From Camellia lanceoleosa (Eukaryota > Streptophyta > Magnoliopsida > Ericales > Theaceae): a stretch of 64,000 nt of DNA. The notes below the pieces were generated by a model. The model had not been told where the DNA came from. It did not search any database and was given only the letters and a program-made list of their open reading frames with translations. The stretch is taken from NCBI GenBank assembly GCA_025200525.1, contig CM045763.1, forward strand, positions 89,742,131 through 89,806,130, read 5' to 3'. Shown here one piece after another: positions 23,701 to 35,672 of this stretch (within the stretch, counting starts at the first letter, position 1; every line of letters begins with the position of its first letter). A program made the translations under genes and the position numbers.

Positions 23701-26448
23701 TTCGACTAAGTTTTGGGCATATTCGGCTATAACTCCCAACCTACGTGTTTGAACAACATTCTGTCAATTGTCACAAGTCCTATTTTTCATGGGGAAGCTG
23801 TCCGTTAGAGTCACACGATGGTTTGGGGGCTGTTTTTTAATTTTTGCCCTTGAAACGCCTTTTTTCGACTAAGTTTTGGGCGTATTCGGCTCTACCTCTC
23901 TACCTACGGGTCCAAATTATGTTCCGTCAGTTGTCACAAGTCCTATTTGTCATGGGGAAGTTGCCCGTTAGAGTCACAAGGTGGTTCGAGGGCTGTTTTG
24001 AATTTTCGCCCCCGAAACGCCCTTTTTCGAGCAAGTTTTGGGCGTATTCAGCTCAAACTCCCAACCTACAGGTCCGAATAACATTTCGTCAGCTATCACA
24101 AGTCTAATTTGTCATGGGTAAGCTGCCCGTGAGGGTTTCACGGTGGTTCGGGGGCTGTTTTGAATTTGAAACGCCATTTTTCGATTTAGTTTTGAGCGTA
24201 TTCGGCTCTAACTCTCTACCTATGGGTCCAAATTATGTTCCGTCAAATGTCACAAGTCCTATATGTCATGGGAAGCTGTCCATGTTAGCCACACGGTCGT
24301 TCAAGGGCTGTTTTGAACTTTCACACCCAGAACGCCCCTTTTTCAACTAAGTTTTGGGCGTATTCGACTCTACCTCTTTACTTATGGGTTTGAATTACAT
24401 TTTGTCAGTTGTCACAAGTCATATTTGTCATGGGGAAGCTGCCCGTTAGAGTTACATGGTCGTTCAAGGGCTGTTTTGAATATTCGCCTCCAAAACGCCC
24501 TTTTTCAAGTAAGTTTTGGGCGTATTCGGCTCTAACTCCCAACCTACGGGTCCGAACAACATTCCATCAGTTGTCACAAGTCCTATTTGTCATGGGAAAG
24601 TTGCCCGTTAGAGTCACACTGTGATTCGGGGGCTGTTTTGAATTTTCGCCCCCGAAACGCCTTTTTTCGACTAAGTTTTGGGCGTATTCGGCTCTGACTA
24701 CCAATCTAGGGGTCCGAATAACATTCCGTCAACTGTCACAAGTCATATTTGTCATGGGGAAGTTGCCTGTGAGAGTCACATGGTGGTTCGAGGACTATTT
24801 TAAGTTTTCGCCCCTAAAACGCCTTTTTCCTACTAAGTTTTTAGCATATTTGGTTCTAACTCTCTACCAACGGGTCCGAATTACGTTCCGTCAATTGTCA
24901 CAAGTCCTATTTGTCTCAAGGAAGCTGTCTGTGTCAGCCACATGGTCGTTCAAGGGCTGTTTTGAATTTTGGCCCCCGAAACGCCTTTTTTCGACTAAGT
25001 TTTGGACGTATTTGGCTCTAACTCCCAACCTACAGGTCCGTACAATATTTCATCAGTTGTCACAAGTCCTATTTGTCATAGGGAAGCTGCCCATTAGAGT
25101 CACACTGTGGTTCAGGGACTGTTTTGAATTTTCGCCCCCCTAAATGCCCATTTTAGAGTAAGTTTTGGGCGTATTCGGCTCTAACTCCCAACCTACAGGT
25201 CCGAATAACATTCCGTCAACTGTCACAAGTCATATTTGTCATAGGGAAGCTGCCCATGAGAGTTACACAGTGGTTCGGGAGCTGTTTTGAATTTTCACCC
25301 CCGAAACGCCCTTTTTCGACTAAGTTTTGAGCTTATTCAGCTCTAGCTCTCTACCTATGGGTTCAAATTACGTTCTATCAGTTGTCACAAGTCCTATTTG
25401 TCATAGGGAAGCTGTCCATGTCAGCCACATGGTTGTTCAAGGGCTTTTTTGAATTTTCGCCTCTGAAACACCCTTTTTCGACTGAATTTTGGACGTATTC
25501 AGCTCTACCTCTCTACCTACGGATCCGAATTATGTTCCGTCAGTTTTCACAAGTCATATTTGTCATGGGAAAGCTGCCCGTTAGAGTCACATGATCGTTC
25601 AAGGGTTGTTTTGAATTTTCGCCCCCGAAACGCCTTTTTTCGAGTAAGTTTTGGGCATATTTGGCTCTAACTCCTAACCTACGGGTCCAAACAATATTTC
25701 GTTAGTTGTCACAAGTCCTATTTGTCATGGGGAAGCTGCCCATTAGAGTCACATGGTGGTTTGGGGGTTGTTTTGAATTTTCGCCCCCAAAACGCCCTTT
25801 TTCGATTAAGTTTTGGGCGTATTTGGCTCTAACTCCCAACCTATGGATCCAAACAACATTCCGTTAGTTGTCACAAGTCTTATTTGTCATGGGGAAGCTG
25901 CCCATTAGAGTCACATGGTGGTTCGGGGGCTGTTTTAAATTTTCGCCCCCGAAACGCCCTTTTTCGATTAAGTTTTGGGCGTATTCGGTTTTAACTCTCA
26001 ACCTACGGATTCGAATAACATTCCGTCAATTGGCACAAGTCATATTTGTCATGGGGAAGCTATCTGTGAGAGTCACATGGTGGTTCAGAGGTTGTTTTGA
26101 ATTTTTGCTCCCAAAACGCCTTTTTTCGACTAAGTTTTGGGCGTATTCGGTTCTAACTCTCAACTTACGAGTTCGAACAACATTCCATCAATTGTCACAA
26201 GTCCTATTTGTCATAGGGAAGCTACCCGTTAGAGTCACACGGTGGTTCGGGGGCTGTTTTGAATTTTTACCCCCGAAACGTCATTTTTTGACTAAGTTTT
26301 GGGCATATTCAGCTCTAACTCTCTATCTACGAGTCCGAATTACGTTCCGTCAGTTGTCACAAGTCCTATTTGACATAGGGAAACTGTTCGTGTTAGCCAT
26401 ATGATCGTTCACGGGTTGTTTTCAATTTTCGCCCCGAAACGCCCTTTT
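20760..26448 (+). repeat. Tandem satellite array, ~162-bp monomers, about 35 copies
   Basis: The monomer contains the landmarks TTTGTCATGGGGAAGCTG, GGGGGCTGTTTTGAATTTTC, CTAAGTTTTGGGCGTATTC and CATTCCGTCAGTTGTCACAA. ATG landmarks at 21200, 21362 and 21524 give an exact 162-bp period, with occasional units of 155-160 bp. Monomers fall into types. A B type carries GTGTCAGCCACA and TTCAAGGGC, and recurs at 21362, 22172 and 22979. A C type follows it (CAATTTTCGCCCTCGAAACG). The first 15 monomers thus form three copies of a five-monomer unit of about 808 bp; the order is looser afterwards. Each monomer has a hairpin (TTCGGGGGC / GCCCCCGAA). Long frames in the array are by-products of the repeat, not genes I can support. 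Confidence 0.93.
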
Positions 26449-27050
26449 TAAGGGAATTTTCTATGACTTATCTTGACAGTGAACTCAATGGATATATTAT
26501 GGTGTATAAATTCTGGTTTTGTGTGGTATAAATTCTAAAATCACTGTTGTAATTCATAAGTAGACATAGTGTAATGGTTGATGGTGTTACACTTCAACTT
26601 AATAACATATGTGCATAAATGTTATTTTGTTTCCATAGAACTTGTTGAACTATTTTCTTCCATGATCATAAGTGTTGTGAGCTACGCTAGAACATGCAAC
26701 ATCATCACCCCAAACCACAATATTGTTGGCACCCCTTGTACCTTATCACTCTGCAAAAGGTTCTAAACTTTGGAAAAGCTGTGACCTATTATAGGGAGAC
26801 ATCAAGAGATCTATATAAGGGTGACTTGGATGACCCTTTTCAATCAATTTAAAATTATCCACACACATGAATGTCTCAGTGCTCACTGAGGGAGAATTTG
26901 GGGGAGATAGAGAGAGAAAGAGAATCATTCAACATGAGAGAATATCAAATACTAGGAAACAATTTCAAATTTCTTCTATAAGTTTATAGAGGTAGACATA
27001 ACTATTGGACAATAAACACACAAATCTTAAACACACAATTCATGACTTTG
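26449..27050. other. Spacer between two satellite blocks
   Basis: About 600 bp of non-repeat DNA separating the main array from a short second block. It starts with AAGGGAATTTTCTATGACTTA, which recurs after the second block. No gene is seen. Confidence 0.6.
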
Positions 27051-27425
27051 GGGGTTGTTATGAATTTTCGCCCCTAGAAAGCTCTTTTTCGAGTAAGTTT
27101 TGGGCGGATTCGGCTCTAACTCTCTACCTATGAGTCCGAATGACGTTCTGTCAATTGTCACAAGTCCTATTTGTCATGGGAAAACTATCTGTGTAAGCCA
27201 CATAGTGGTTCGGGGGCTGTTTTGAATTTTCGCCCCCGAAACGCCCTTTTTCAGCGAAGTTTTGGGCGGATTCGGCTCTAACTCTCTACCTACTGGTCCG
27301 AATTACGTTCCGTCAGTTGTCACAAGTCTTATTTGACATGGGGAAGCTGTCCATGTCAGCCACACGATAGTTCAAGGGCTGTTTTTAATTTTCGCCCTAA
27401 AACGCCCTTTTTAAGGGAATTTTCT
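27051..27425 (+). repeat. Second short block of the same satellite, about 2.3 monomers
   Basis: It contains the same monomer landmarks as the main array. It ends at the same junction (CGCCCTTTTTAAGGGAATTTTCTATGACTTA, split here as CGCCCTTTTT then AAGGGAATTTTC). It therefore looks like a duplicated copy of the array end with its flank. Confidence 0.85.
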
Positions 27426-27429
27426 ATGA

Positions 27430-28001
27430 CTTAAAAAGACAGTTAGTATTACAACAATATAATAGCACAGCATTGGTGTTATTGGTGCCAAACAAAAGAA
27501 TCTCCATTTGTCTATTGTTCTAGCTAGAAAGTGGCCATACTCAATAATATTTGGCACATTAAATTTGTATTGTCACTATATTACAATTTACATGTCTGAT
27601 GTCTCCATATAGTTACAATTAGCAACCAATTTAGTGAACATAAATATACACATTACAAATGACTTCCCTCCACTGTGTAATATAACATGTCGAACCAATT
27701 TAGAGACTAAAAACTGTTACTTGAGTCCAACAACATTACTTGAGTCTTCACTAAAAAAAATAAATTTGATCACAACTCTAATGAGATTAGTCTAGCTCTA
27801 AAAGATCAGTGATAGAAGCATTCAAGGTCAAAATCGCATAACGGGTATTATGATAGGCCCTCTCTACCTACACATATTTTAATTATTCAATTGCATGATT
27901 TTTTCTTGCCCTCATGCTTAACAACAAAGAGATAGTATTGTTTAGTGAATAAGTAAATCTAAGTTTGTATAAGTTTTAGTATGATACGAATGAAATTATT
28001 C
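27430..28001. other. No gene seen; CACTA spacer
   Basis: AT-rich DNA between the satellite block and the TNPA-like gene, with no supported feature. Confidence 0.4.
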
Positions 28002-29958
28002 TTACCAAATATGACAATGCCCGTTTGAACCCTCCAACAGTGTTGAGAGTCGTAAAACCACAGAGTTCAAATGATTCAGTTGTTCTTGTTGGGCCTCCTT
28101 TGCTTTTTTTCCTTTTTCTACTTCTTTCATCAACTTCTCTCTCTCCCTCATCATCTCTTCACGATCTCTCTGGCGCTTTTCTTTCTCCTTCATCAAATTT
28201 TCTTGAAGAACCTCCATCTCAGATCACATTGCCTCCATTTGTTTGTCACGAGATCATGCCGCACTATCAGATGGCGAATAGGGTCATGGGCTTATCCCAA
28301 ATCCACGCAAGTAATTCTTTCTCTGTCCAAGCACTTGCTGTGAGAGTTCCTCCTATGTCAATGGGATCCCCGCATCTGTAACTGTCGCTTGTAGATTCAC
28401 CATCGCATCCTATCATTACAAACAAAAGTAGACTATTCGACGAAGGCACAAAGAATCACATGCAACTTTGTGCTAAGATAGGCATTAATATTAAATACAA
28501 TTGGCCAAAAAAGTTTACTCCATACATGTAGCTCACCACATTTAGGATCAATCCATTCATTTGTTTTCTTCGATTTGAGTGATTTGGAATAAAATTCTGG
28601 AAAATCCAACTCCTCATTTTTATCCACCTGTTAGTTTCAAATAACAAAACATATTCGTCACAATAGTAACCATGACTTTCATCTTACATATATAAGTGAT
28701 GAGAAATCTATTCCAAATGTATCTAACTCACCATGAGCGACATTGCTATCGGAAAGGAGCGAGATCCACTGGTGTGATTGTATGGAAGCAAACTTCGGTT
28801 TGCTTTACCAGCTTTAGAGCGTTTCTAAAAAAAAAAGAATTATTCAAGAATTAGTACATATCAATGCATAATACACAAATAAAGCAATAGAGTCATTTAT
28901 ATTTGTTTGTTACCAAATGAGATTCATCCTTCCAAGCCACATCAATCATGTGTTTCCAATCATCCAAGCAAACTCCTTTAGGCAGATGACTATATGGGTC
29001 ATCAACAGCCTCGTGCACAAGTTTTTCGTAGTGTTGCTTCAGGGTGTACCTCCAATCCTTGTACAAGAGATAGGCCTTTTTATCAACGATCTCTTGAGCT
29101 TGCTAATCAGTATGAAAATCCTCACCAATTTCAAACGTGCCCTGCAAGCATAAGTGTGTGACGTATTGCAGAAATGGAATGCAGCAATTGCAACTTTACA
29201 TAATGAAGACATTTAGTTTAAGGTACGAAATTACTAGCACAGCTTGTACGACAGCATCTTTGATACTCTGATCAATTTTCTTCCATGACTTCACTCCCTT
29301 CAGGCGGCACAACCGCCTTATTTGCAAGCCCAACTCATTTGTTACAGGCATTGCATTCCCTCCATTGAGTGCATTCAGCATGCGATTGACATATACATGT
29401 AGTTTCTCTCCCTTTTTTTCTCACAAGCCTTTTTTGCACTCCTTTTCCGATTGTAAGACCGCGTACACAAGTTGACATACTTTTCCCTAGTCAAGAAGGG
29501 GCAACAAGTGTAAGGCCTTCACATGCAATTAGTGCCCTAAACAGATAATTGACAATAATTAATATTAAATTTTACAATCATCCAAGCAAATTTTGTAAGG
29601 GATTATAATTTTTTTATACATGCAAGAAATTGTCCTTCTAGATGAAGAAAAATCATTTGCTTAAGTCAAGTAAAGTGATCTTTAGGGGCCGAAACACACC
29701 TACAAAACTACGAAGAAGAAGAATAAACATTGTAGTCTGCAGTCAGTCAACCCTGAAGATACAACAAAAATATACAATGGTCTTACCTATGCCATGCACC
29801 TGTGTCTCTTCCACAAATGTTTGTGTGTCATCCGGCGGTTGTGTCTCATCGGATAAAGTCTGTGGTGTGACAATGACATATGCAGATGTGCTTGAGGGTG
29901 ATACTATGGGGTCAGTTGTTGTTTTCTTACGATGCCCTGTCTTCATCTCAAGAACCAT
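28002..29958 (-). pseudogene. CACTA TNPA-like gene (plant transposase, Ptta/En/Spm type)
   Basis: Minus-strand coding pieces are split by probable introns. A first exon near 29958 starts MVLEMKTGHRKKT. Further down are segments typical of the Transposase_24 family: WKHMIDVAWKDESHL (about 28930-28980), LPYNHTSGSRSF (near 28770), LDFPEFYSK...WIDPKCGEL (28530-28620) and TLTASAWTEKELLAWIWDK (near 28300). The C-terminus is a strongly charged coiled coil (EKEKRQRDREEMMREREKL, 28050-28190). In En/Spm this type of protein binds the subterminal repeats and assists TNP2. The exon borders are not resolved, and one frame near 29100 has a stop, so the gene may be dead. Confidence 0.65.
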
Positions 29959-30384
29959 GCTGGTACCTGCAAAGTAGCTACAAACATGATATATTAAGTA
30001 AACATATCACATGCATCATCGATATTATGACCAATATGGATTGTTTATAGAAGCTAAAGTATTCATAAAATTATAACAACACAACAATAGGAAAATAATT
30101 GATAATGATTGTCAAATGAAAAGGTTCATCAATTTAACAGGTTCAACATTGCGCAAAAGTTTACAATATAGCTCAGCATGATGACATGAAAAACAATATA
30201 AACAAAAGGACCAAACTCTTATCTAATTACATAACATATAAAGAACAACAATCTCCTTCATCCATTTCCCCATTACATCAACAAAATGACAAAAAGACAA
30301 AACAACAACTACCAAGAACACACATTGAAATTTAGAACCCATACATCAAGACTCTATCACACATCCAAATTTAAAACCCATACA

Positions 30385-33300
30385 TCAGCACTCTATGTCC
30401 ATATCTAAATCAAAATCACTGTCAAGCTCATCTTCTTCTTCATTGTCACCCTTCATTATCGGTTCATCTACATCATCACATATGAAGTCATCGTCCATAC
30501 CAACCAAGGGTTGTACACGGTTATCAGACTGCAAAACTTCCATTGGAATAATTTCAACGTTAATATCATCTCGACACAACACCACATTGTCATCCATAGG
30601 CTCAGTTGGTACAACATCAGTGCTTTCATCTTGTTGGAACACATCATCAGGGTTTGGCACATCCACCTCGGGCACATCCCAAATTCTTCGATGTTGAAAC
30701 TTTTCTACTACTCTCCAATTGGCACCTAACTTCATATCATGTACGTAGAAAACTTGTTACACTTGACTTGGTAACACAAATGGGTCATCTTTATACCATT
30801 GACCTTTTACATCAATAGTAGTGAAATGTGGTTTGACACGCAAAGTTCTGTTACTACCAGTGTTATACTATTCACATTGGAATAAAACAACATAGTGCCT
30901 AAACAAATATGTCATTTCCCAAACTTTGCAAATGTATCCGTAGAACTTTATGAATTGGCCTTCATGGTCCCCTTCCACTACCAATCCAATATTTTGAGTT
31001 TTACGACGGTTGTCATGGTCACGAGCATGGAATCGGACGCCATTACAAATGCATCCTGAATATGTGTTCACTAAGCTGTTAGGACCATTTGCCAATGACC
31101 ACATCTCATCGGTTGCTTCGGGTGACTTTTTGTGCCGCAATTGGTTCATCTACATTAAAAAAAAATGTCATGTTATTTTTGACATAACTTAACTTGATGT
31201 GTAAACTACACTATAAAGAATTTTAGCATACTCGATCTTTGAACCATTTTGGAAATTCTTTTCATTGTATCTTCGCAATGTCGCATGCACTTTTATGTTG
31301 TTGTTGCAACAACATCTTGTGTTCCCTATGTAGGACAATGTAATTCATAAGTAATTTGACGAATGATTACTAAAAAAAAAGCATATAGGTCAACAAAGAG
31401 ATAGTACCGCATATGATCGACTCGTACTCTAGATATTCTTCCATTTCTAAGCTATTATGTAGGACAAACCAATGAGCCATTTCACGGTCGACTATAGACA
31501 CATCAGTTTCCCTTGTTAGTAGACCAAATGGACGAACCATTTGAGTGAAAACCGCCAACCCTGGGCCATTGTCACCCCCGTCATAGTTCCTTTCTTCCCG
31601 ATTAAACATCGTTTCAACGCCGTGTAAATACATTGAACAAAACGTCGTACACTCTTTTGAAATGTAACACTCAGCAATGGAACCTTCTGGCCGAGCTTTA
31701 TTGTGAACAAATCCTTTCAGAGGTCCGAGCATCCTACATGCCAATATGATTTGAATGTTAATGTTTACATTATCTACTATATGTAAATAGGGATGTTCAG
31801 GAACTTGTGGTATTACCTCTCAATGGGATACATCCATCGATATTGCACAAGCCCTCCAAACATAGCCTCGTGAGGCAAATGAATTGCCAAGTGGACCATG
31901 ACATCAAAAAACGCAAGAGGAAAAATCTTCTCAAGCTTACAAAGTATAAGTACGATTTGTTCCTCTATTTTCTTCAAATCAGTCACCCTCAATGTCTTTG
32001 AGCACAACTGTTTGAAAAAATTTCCTAACTTAAAAAGTGTGGTCCTAATCTCCTTGGAAAGGTATCCACGCATCCCAATTGGAAGTAGTCGTTGTAGAAG
32101 GACATGACAGTCATGAGTTTTGAGGCCAGCTAATTTTCCACCATGAGCGGTGACACAATTGGATATATTTGCTGCATAGCCATCAGGGTACTTAACCGAT
32201 TTCAAGAAATCACAAAAACCTTGTCGCTCTACCGGAGACAATGTGTACGATGCCGGAGGCTTATCAAATGAGCCATTGGAACGCCTCTTCAAGTGTAACT
32301 CCTTTCGTATTCGCATGTCTTCTAGGTCCAAGCGGGCTTTATCCGTGTCCTTGTTCTTGCCATCAATGCTTAGTAGTGTCCCAACTAGATTATCACATAT
32401 ACTCTTCTCTATGTACTTGACATCAAGGTTGTGTCAAAGCTTCAGCGTTTTCCGTTAGAGTAGGTCGAACATAATGCTTCTTTTTGTCCAATTGGAAGGT
32501 GGACTTTCATTTCGTTGTCTTTTTTGGTTGTTTGGATGCTTGCCATACAGCCTATATGTCCCTGAATCAATTTGCTGCAGTATTTGTTCTCCCGACAACT
32601 CCACAGGTTTGGACTAATGCTTGTTCTGACCATTGAAAAGCTTACTTCTTTGCCAACTATGGGTGTCGGGGCAAGTGGCGGCGGGCACCCATATACCCTA
32701 TCTTACTTCGCAGACGCTAAGATGATGCATCCATGTTACAATAGGGCAAGCGAAGTAACCTTTTATAGTCCAACCAGAGAGGGTACCATATGCGGGGAAG
32801 TCATTGATGGTCCACATGACTGCTGCATGCATTGTAAATATTTGACCGTTTGTGGCATCATATGTTTGCACACCATGCTCCCACAAATGCATTAACTCCT
32901 CCAATAATGGTTGCAAGTAAACATCAATGTCTCTTCCAGGAGAAGATGGACCAGGAATAAGCATTGACATCATCAGATATGGCTCTTTCATACACTTCCA
33001 TAGGGGAAGATTGTAAGGCATTAACAATACGGGCCACATATTGTACGATGTGCTCATATTTCCAAACGGATTGAAACCATCGTGGCAAGTCCTAACCTTA
33101 CATTAGGGTTCAGAAAACGTGAGATCTTTGCATATCAAAGTCCTTCCATGCCTGACCATCGGCTGGATGCCTTAACACTCCATCATCCACACGCTTCTCT
33201 TTGTGCCATTTCATATCTACGACGGTTTTTTTCGACATGTACAATCTCTTCAACCTCGGTGTCAAAGGAAAGTACCTTAATATTTTGTGAGGAATCTTTT

Positions 33301-34072
33301 TACCATTCTGATTGTTGAACTTGTATCTAGACTCCTTACATGTAGGACAATTCTCTAGTTTTGCATCATCCTTCGAAAACAAAATACAATCATTCTTGCA
33401 TGTATGAATGGCCTCGTATCCCAAACCTAATTCATGTAAGAACTTTTTCGCTTCATAAAGGGTCCATGGAACTGTTTTATCACACTTTGGGAGAATGTCT
33501 TTGAAAACTTGCATAACCATATCAAAAGAGTTGTTGCTCCATTTATTGTACACCTTAATATGAAGCATCTTAATAACGAAGGACAACACGAAAAAATTTT
33601 CACACTCTGGGTACACTTTGCGTCGAGCATCATCAAACAACCTAATGAACTTCACCAAATTTTCTCTCTCCGAGCTATTAGGTTCTTCGTCGACTTGATC
33701 ATCCATGAAGCCACTCATGTAAATCTCTTCCAACATAGTAGGCAACTTGCCCAAATTATCATCGATGTCAAAAATTGCAGCTCCATATCTTTCACCATCA
33801 ATGTTTGACGCACTATGTTGAGCATGACACAATGGAACATGTTCCCCATGGTGCACCCAAGTTTTATTAGAACACACAATTCCTCTTCAAATCAAGTGCA
33901 GCCGCATAACTTGTCAACTATGTTTTGTGCCATTCAAGCAATCGACACACGGACAATGAATGTCATTGTGTGGGCCTAAATCCTTAGTAGTAAAGTCAAT
34001 AAATGACTTAACACCTTGTTGGAACTCTTTACTTTTCAACCTATCTTTTATCATCATCCAACTCTTGTCCAT
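30385..34072 (-). pseudogene. CACTA TNP2-like transposase
   Basis: The start MDKSWMMIKDRLKS at 34072 opens the transposase-associated domain (CPCVDCLNGTKH). Two in-frame TGA codons follow near 33890-33935. The Transposase_21 region spans 33877-32442 in pieces: LTPRLKRLYMSKKTVVDMKW, SPGRDIDVYLQPLLEEL and MWTINDFPAYGTLSGW. Next are a DUF4218-like part (31813-32331, LKTHDCHVLLQRLLPIGMRG; 31370-31744, NKARPEGSIAECYI) and a DUF4216-like part (30868-31149, NTYSGCICNGVRFHARD). An acidic tail ends at 30385 (NEEEDELDSDFDLDMD). Some breaks may be introns, but the early stops argue for a dead gene. Its product would cut and join the element ends. Confidence 0.85.
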
Positions 34073-35182
34073 CTTTTGAACGCTACAAGTCAAGCATAGA
34101 TTAACGTAGGCATGGACATCAAATAAACAAAACTACTTAACAATGGAATTTCATATCAACGAAGAAAGTGCACAAGGTCCTCCACCTCTTATATATCTAT
34201 TGTCTTTGAAATCCTCAAATCTTGTGAAATGGGAGTTTTAGGATTTAGAAAAAAATAAACATGAGATGCAAACTCTCTAAAATAGATATTGATCCTTCTT
34301 GGATTTAGTAGTCAAGATGTGTAATATCAAATGCACAACTCAAAGAACTTGGGAGTATTGATAAGATGGAAAATGAAGCGGACGAAGTGGTAATTGAGTT
34401 GTCTAATAATAAATTTGATTCACATATTTCAAGTCATTGTGCTTAATGATGGACTTGTGAATTTCATTGAGGAGACAAGAACTATCAAACATGGTTTCTG
34501 GTTCCAAAATCAACTGGACAACTTTTCATGGTTTCTAACTCATATGTTCTTTTTTTGCCTGATGGTTTGCCCTAGTTGTTAGATGCAAAACAAGTAATAT
34601 GTCAAAGTTTTTCTGTTATTAAAAATTTCTAGCTCCCTATCACAAATACTCAACCATTAATTGAAATATTTGAGAATCTTAAAATGTAAAAATCTATAAA
34701 CAAATAGATTTAGAACAGAAGATACTGTACAGTATTAATTTTTAGAGTAATGGGAGTTGCCTAATTTGACACTTATGCTGCCAAATTTACATCCAACTTT
34801 GAGATTAATTCACAAGTTTTTAAGTACATGGCCAAAGTTTAAGATTGGTATAATTTCCAAATTATGTATAAACATTTTGTAGAAATGGCAAGTTTACAAA
34901 CTTTTTTATTTTGTTTATTTTTTTATGACAATAAATCTCTTTAAGGCACAATCCTTTGAACTTAGTCTTAGAAATTAATTTCAAATGCTTGCATTTATCC
35001 ATAAATAGCAGGCATTTGTTATGTCTAGAACACACCAATGAGAACTGAACCTGGACATTGGAGTTTATAACCATTTGTCCGTCTATTATTACAAAAATAA
35101 GGGCTTGTCATATGTTTACAAGTTTCTTCATCTTAGCCTAATCTCATTAGTGTAGGTCTCTAAATTTACACATTCTCATAAT
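34073..35182. other. No gene seen; CACTA 5' untranslated region
   Basis: AT-rich DNA upstream of the TNP2-like start on the minus strand. No domain-bearing frame is seen. Confidence 0.4.
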
Positions 35183-35300
35183 CAAGGGCTAGCCTAGTTG
35201 GTCAATGGGTTTGCACTCCACGTGCTCAACTTACGGGTCAACCCCTCATGTTGTTTGTATCAAATTTTCTTTAAGAGGTCTGTCGATATATAAGCTAGTA
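35183..35300 (+). mobile_element. tRNA-derived SINE relic
   Basis: GGGCTAGCCTAGTTGGTC holds a good A box (TAGCCTAGTTGG, 35190-35201). About 33 bp on, GGGTCAACCCC (35234-35244) resembles a B box. The A/B spacing fits a polymerase III promoter, but the rest does not fold as a tRNA, so a SINE head is the best reading. The 3' border is unclear. Confidence 0.5.
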
Positions 35301-35440
35301 AATGAAAGATGGCAACAGATCACAAATGTCTCATGATTGTTTATGTAAATGACACATGGTGAGTCAAGTCATGAGGGAAAATGTGATAATTAAAGGCAAT
35401 TATCAAATTGAAGTACACTGTGAAACTATAGAAAGACTAA

Positions 35441-35669
35441 GGCCTCGTTTGGCAAAAGGCTAAAATAGCCAATTAGCCAAAAAGTTACCTTTTTAGCCAA
35501 AAAGCCAACAACCCATACCAAAAAGTCAAAGATTCCCTTTTCTCTCTACTTTTTGCACGTCGTTTCGTAATTAGCCAAAAAGTTGGCCCAAACATACAGG
35601 TTTTTCTTACCAACCTTTTTAGCCAATTAGCCAAAAAGTTACTAAATTAGCCTGTTCCCAAACGAGGCC
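35441..35669. mobile_element. Tourist-like (PIF/Harbinger) MITE, 229 bp
   Basis: Terminal inverted repeats GGCCTCGTTTGG and CCAAACGAGGCC are flanked by the 3-bp duplication TAA (35438-35440 and 35670-35672). The inside is rich in AGCCAAAAAG repeats. TAA duplications are typical of PIF/Harbinger-type MITEs. It inserted into the CACTA 5' region. Confidence 0.85.
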
Positions 35670-35672
35670 TAA

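Noticed and set aside
20883..26404. Many long plus-strand frames (up to 178 codons) that look like a protein family
   Set aside because: They are repeated readings of the 162-bp satellite monomer, shift frame whenever a unit has an indel, and have no gene structure or known domain.
20760..26448. CRISPR-like array
   Set aside because: The repeat unit is the whole ~162-bp monomer without unique spacers, and the context is plant DNA.
35183..35250. Possible tRNA gene
   Set aside because: A-box and B-box motifs are present but no full cloverleaf or acceptor stem can be paired; a SINE relic fits better.
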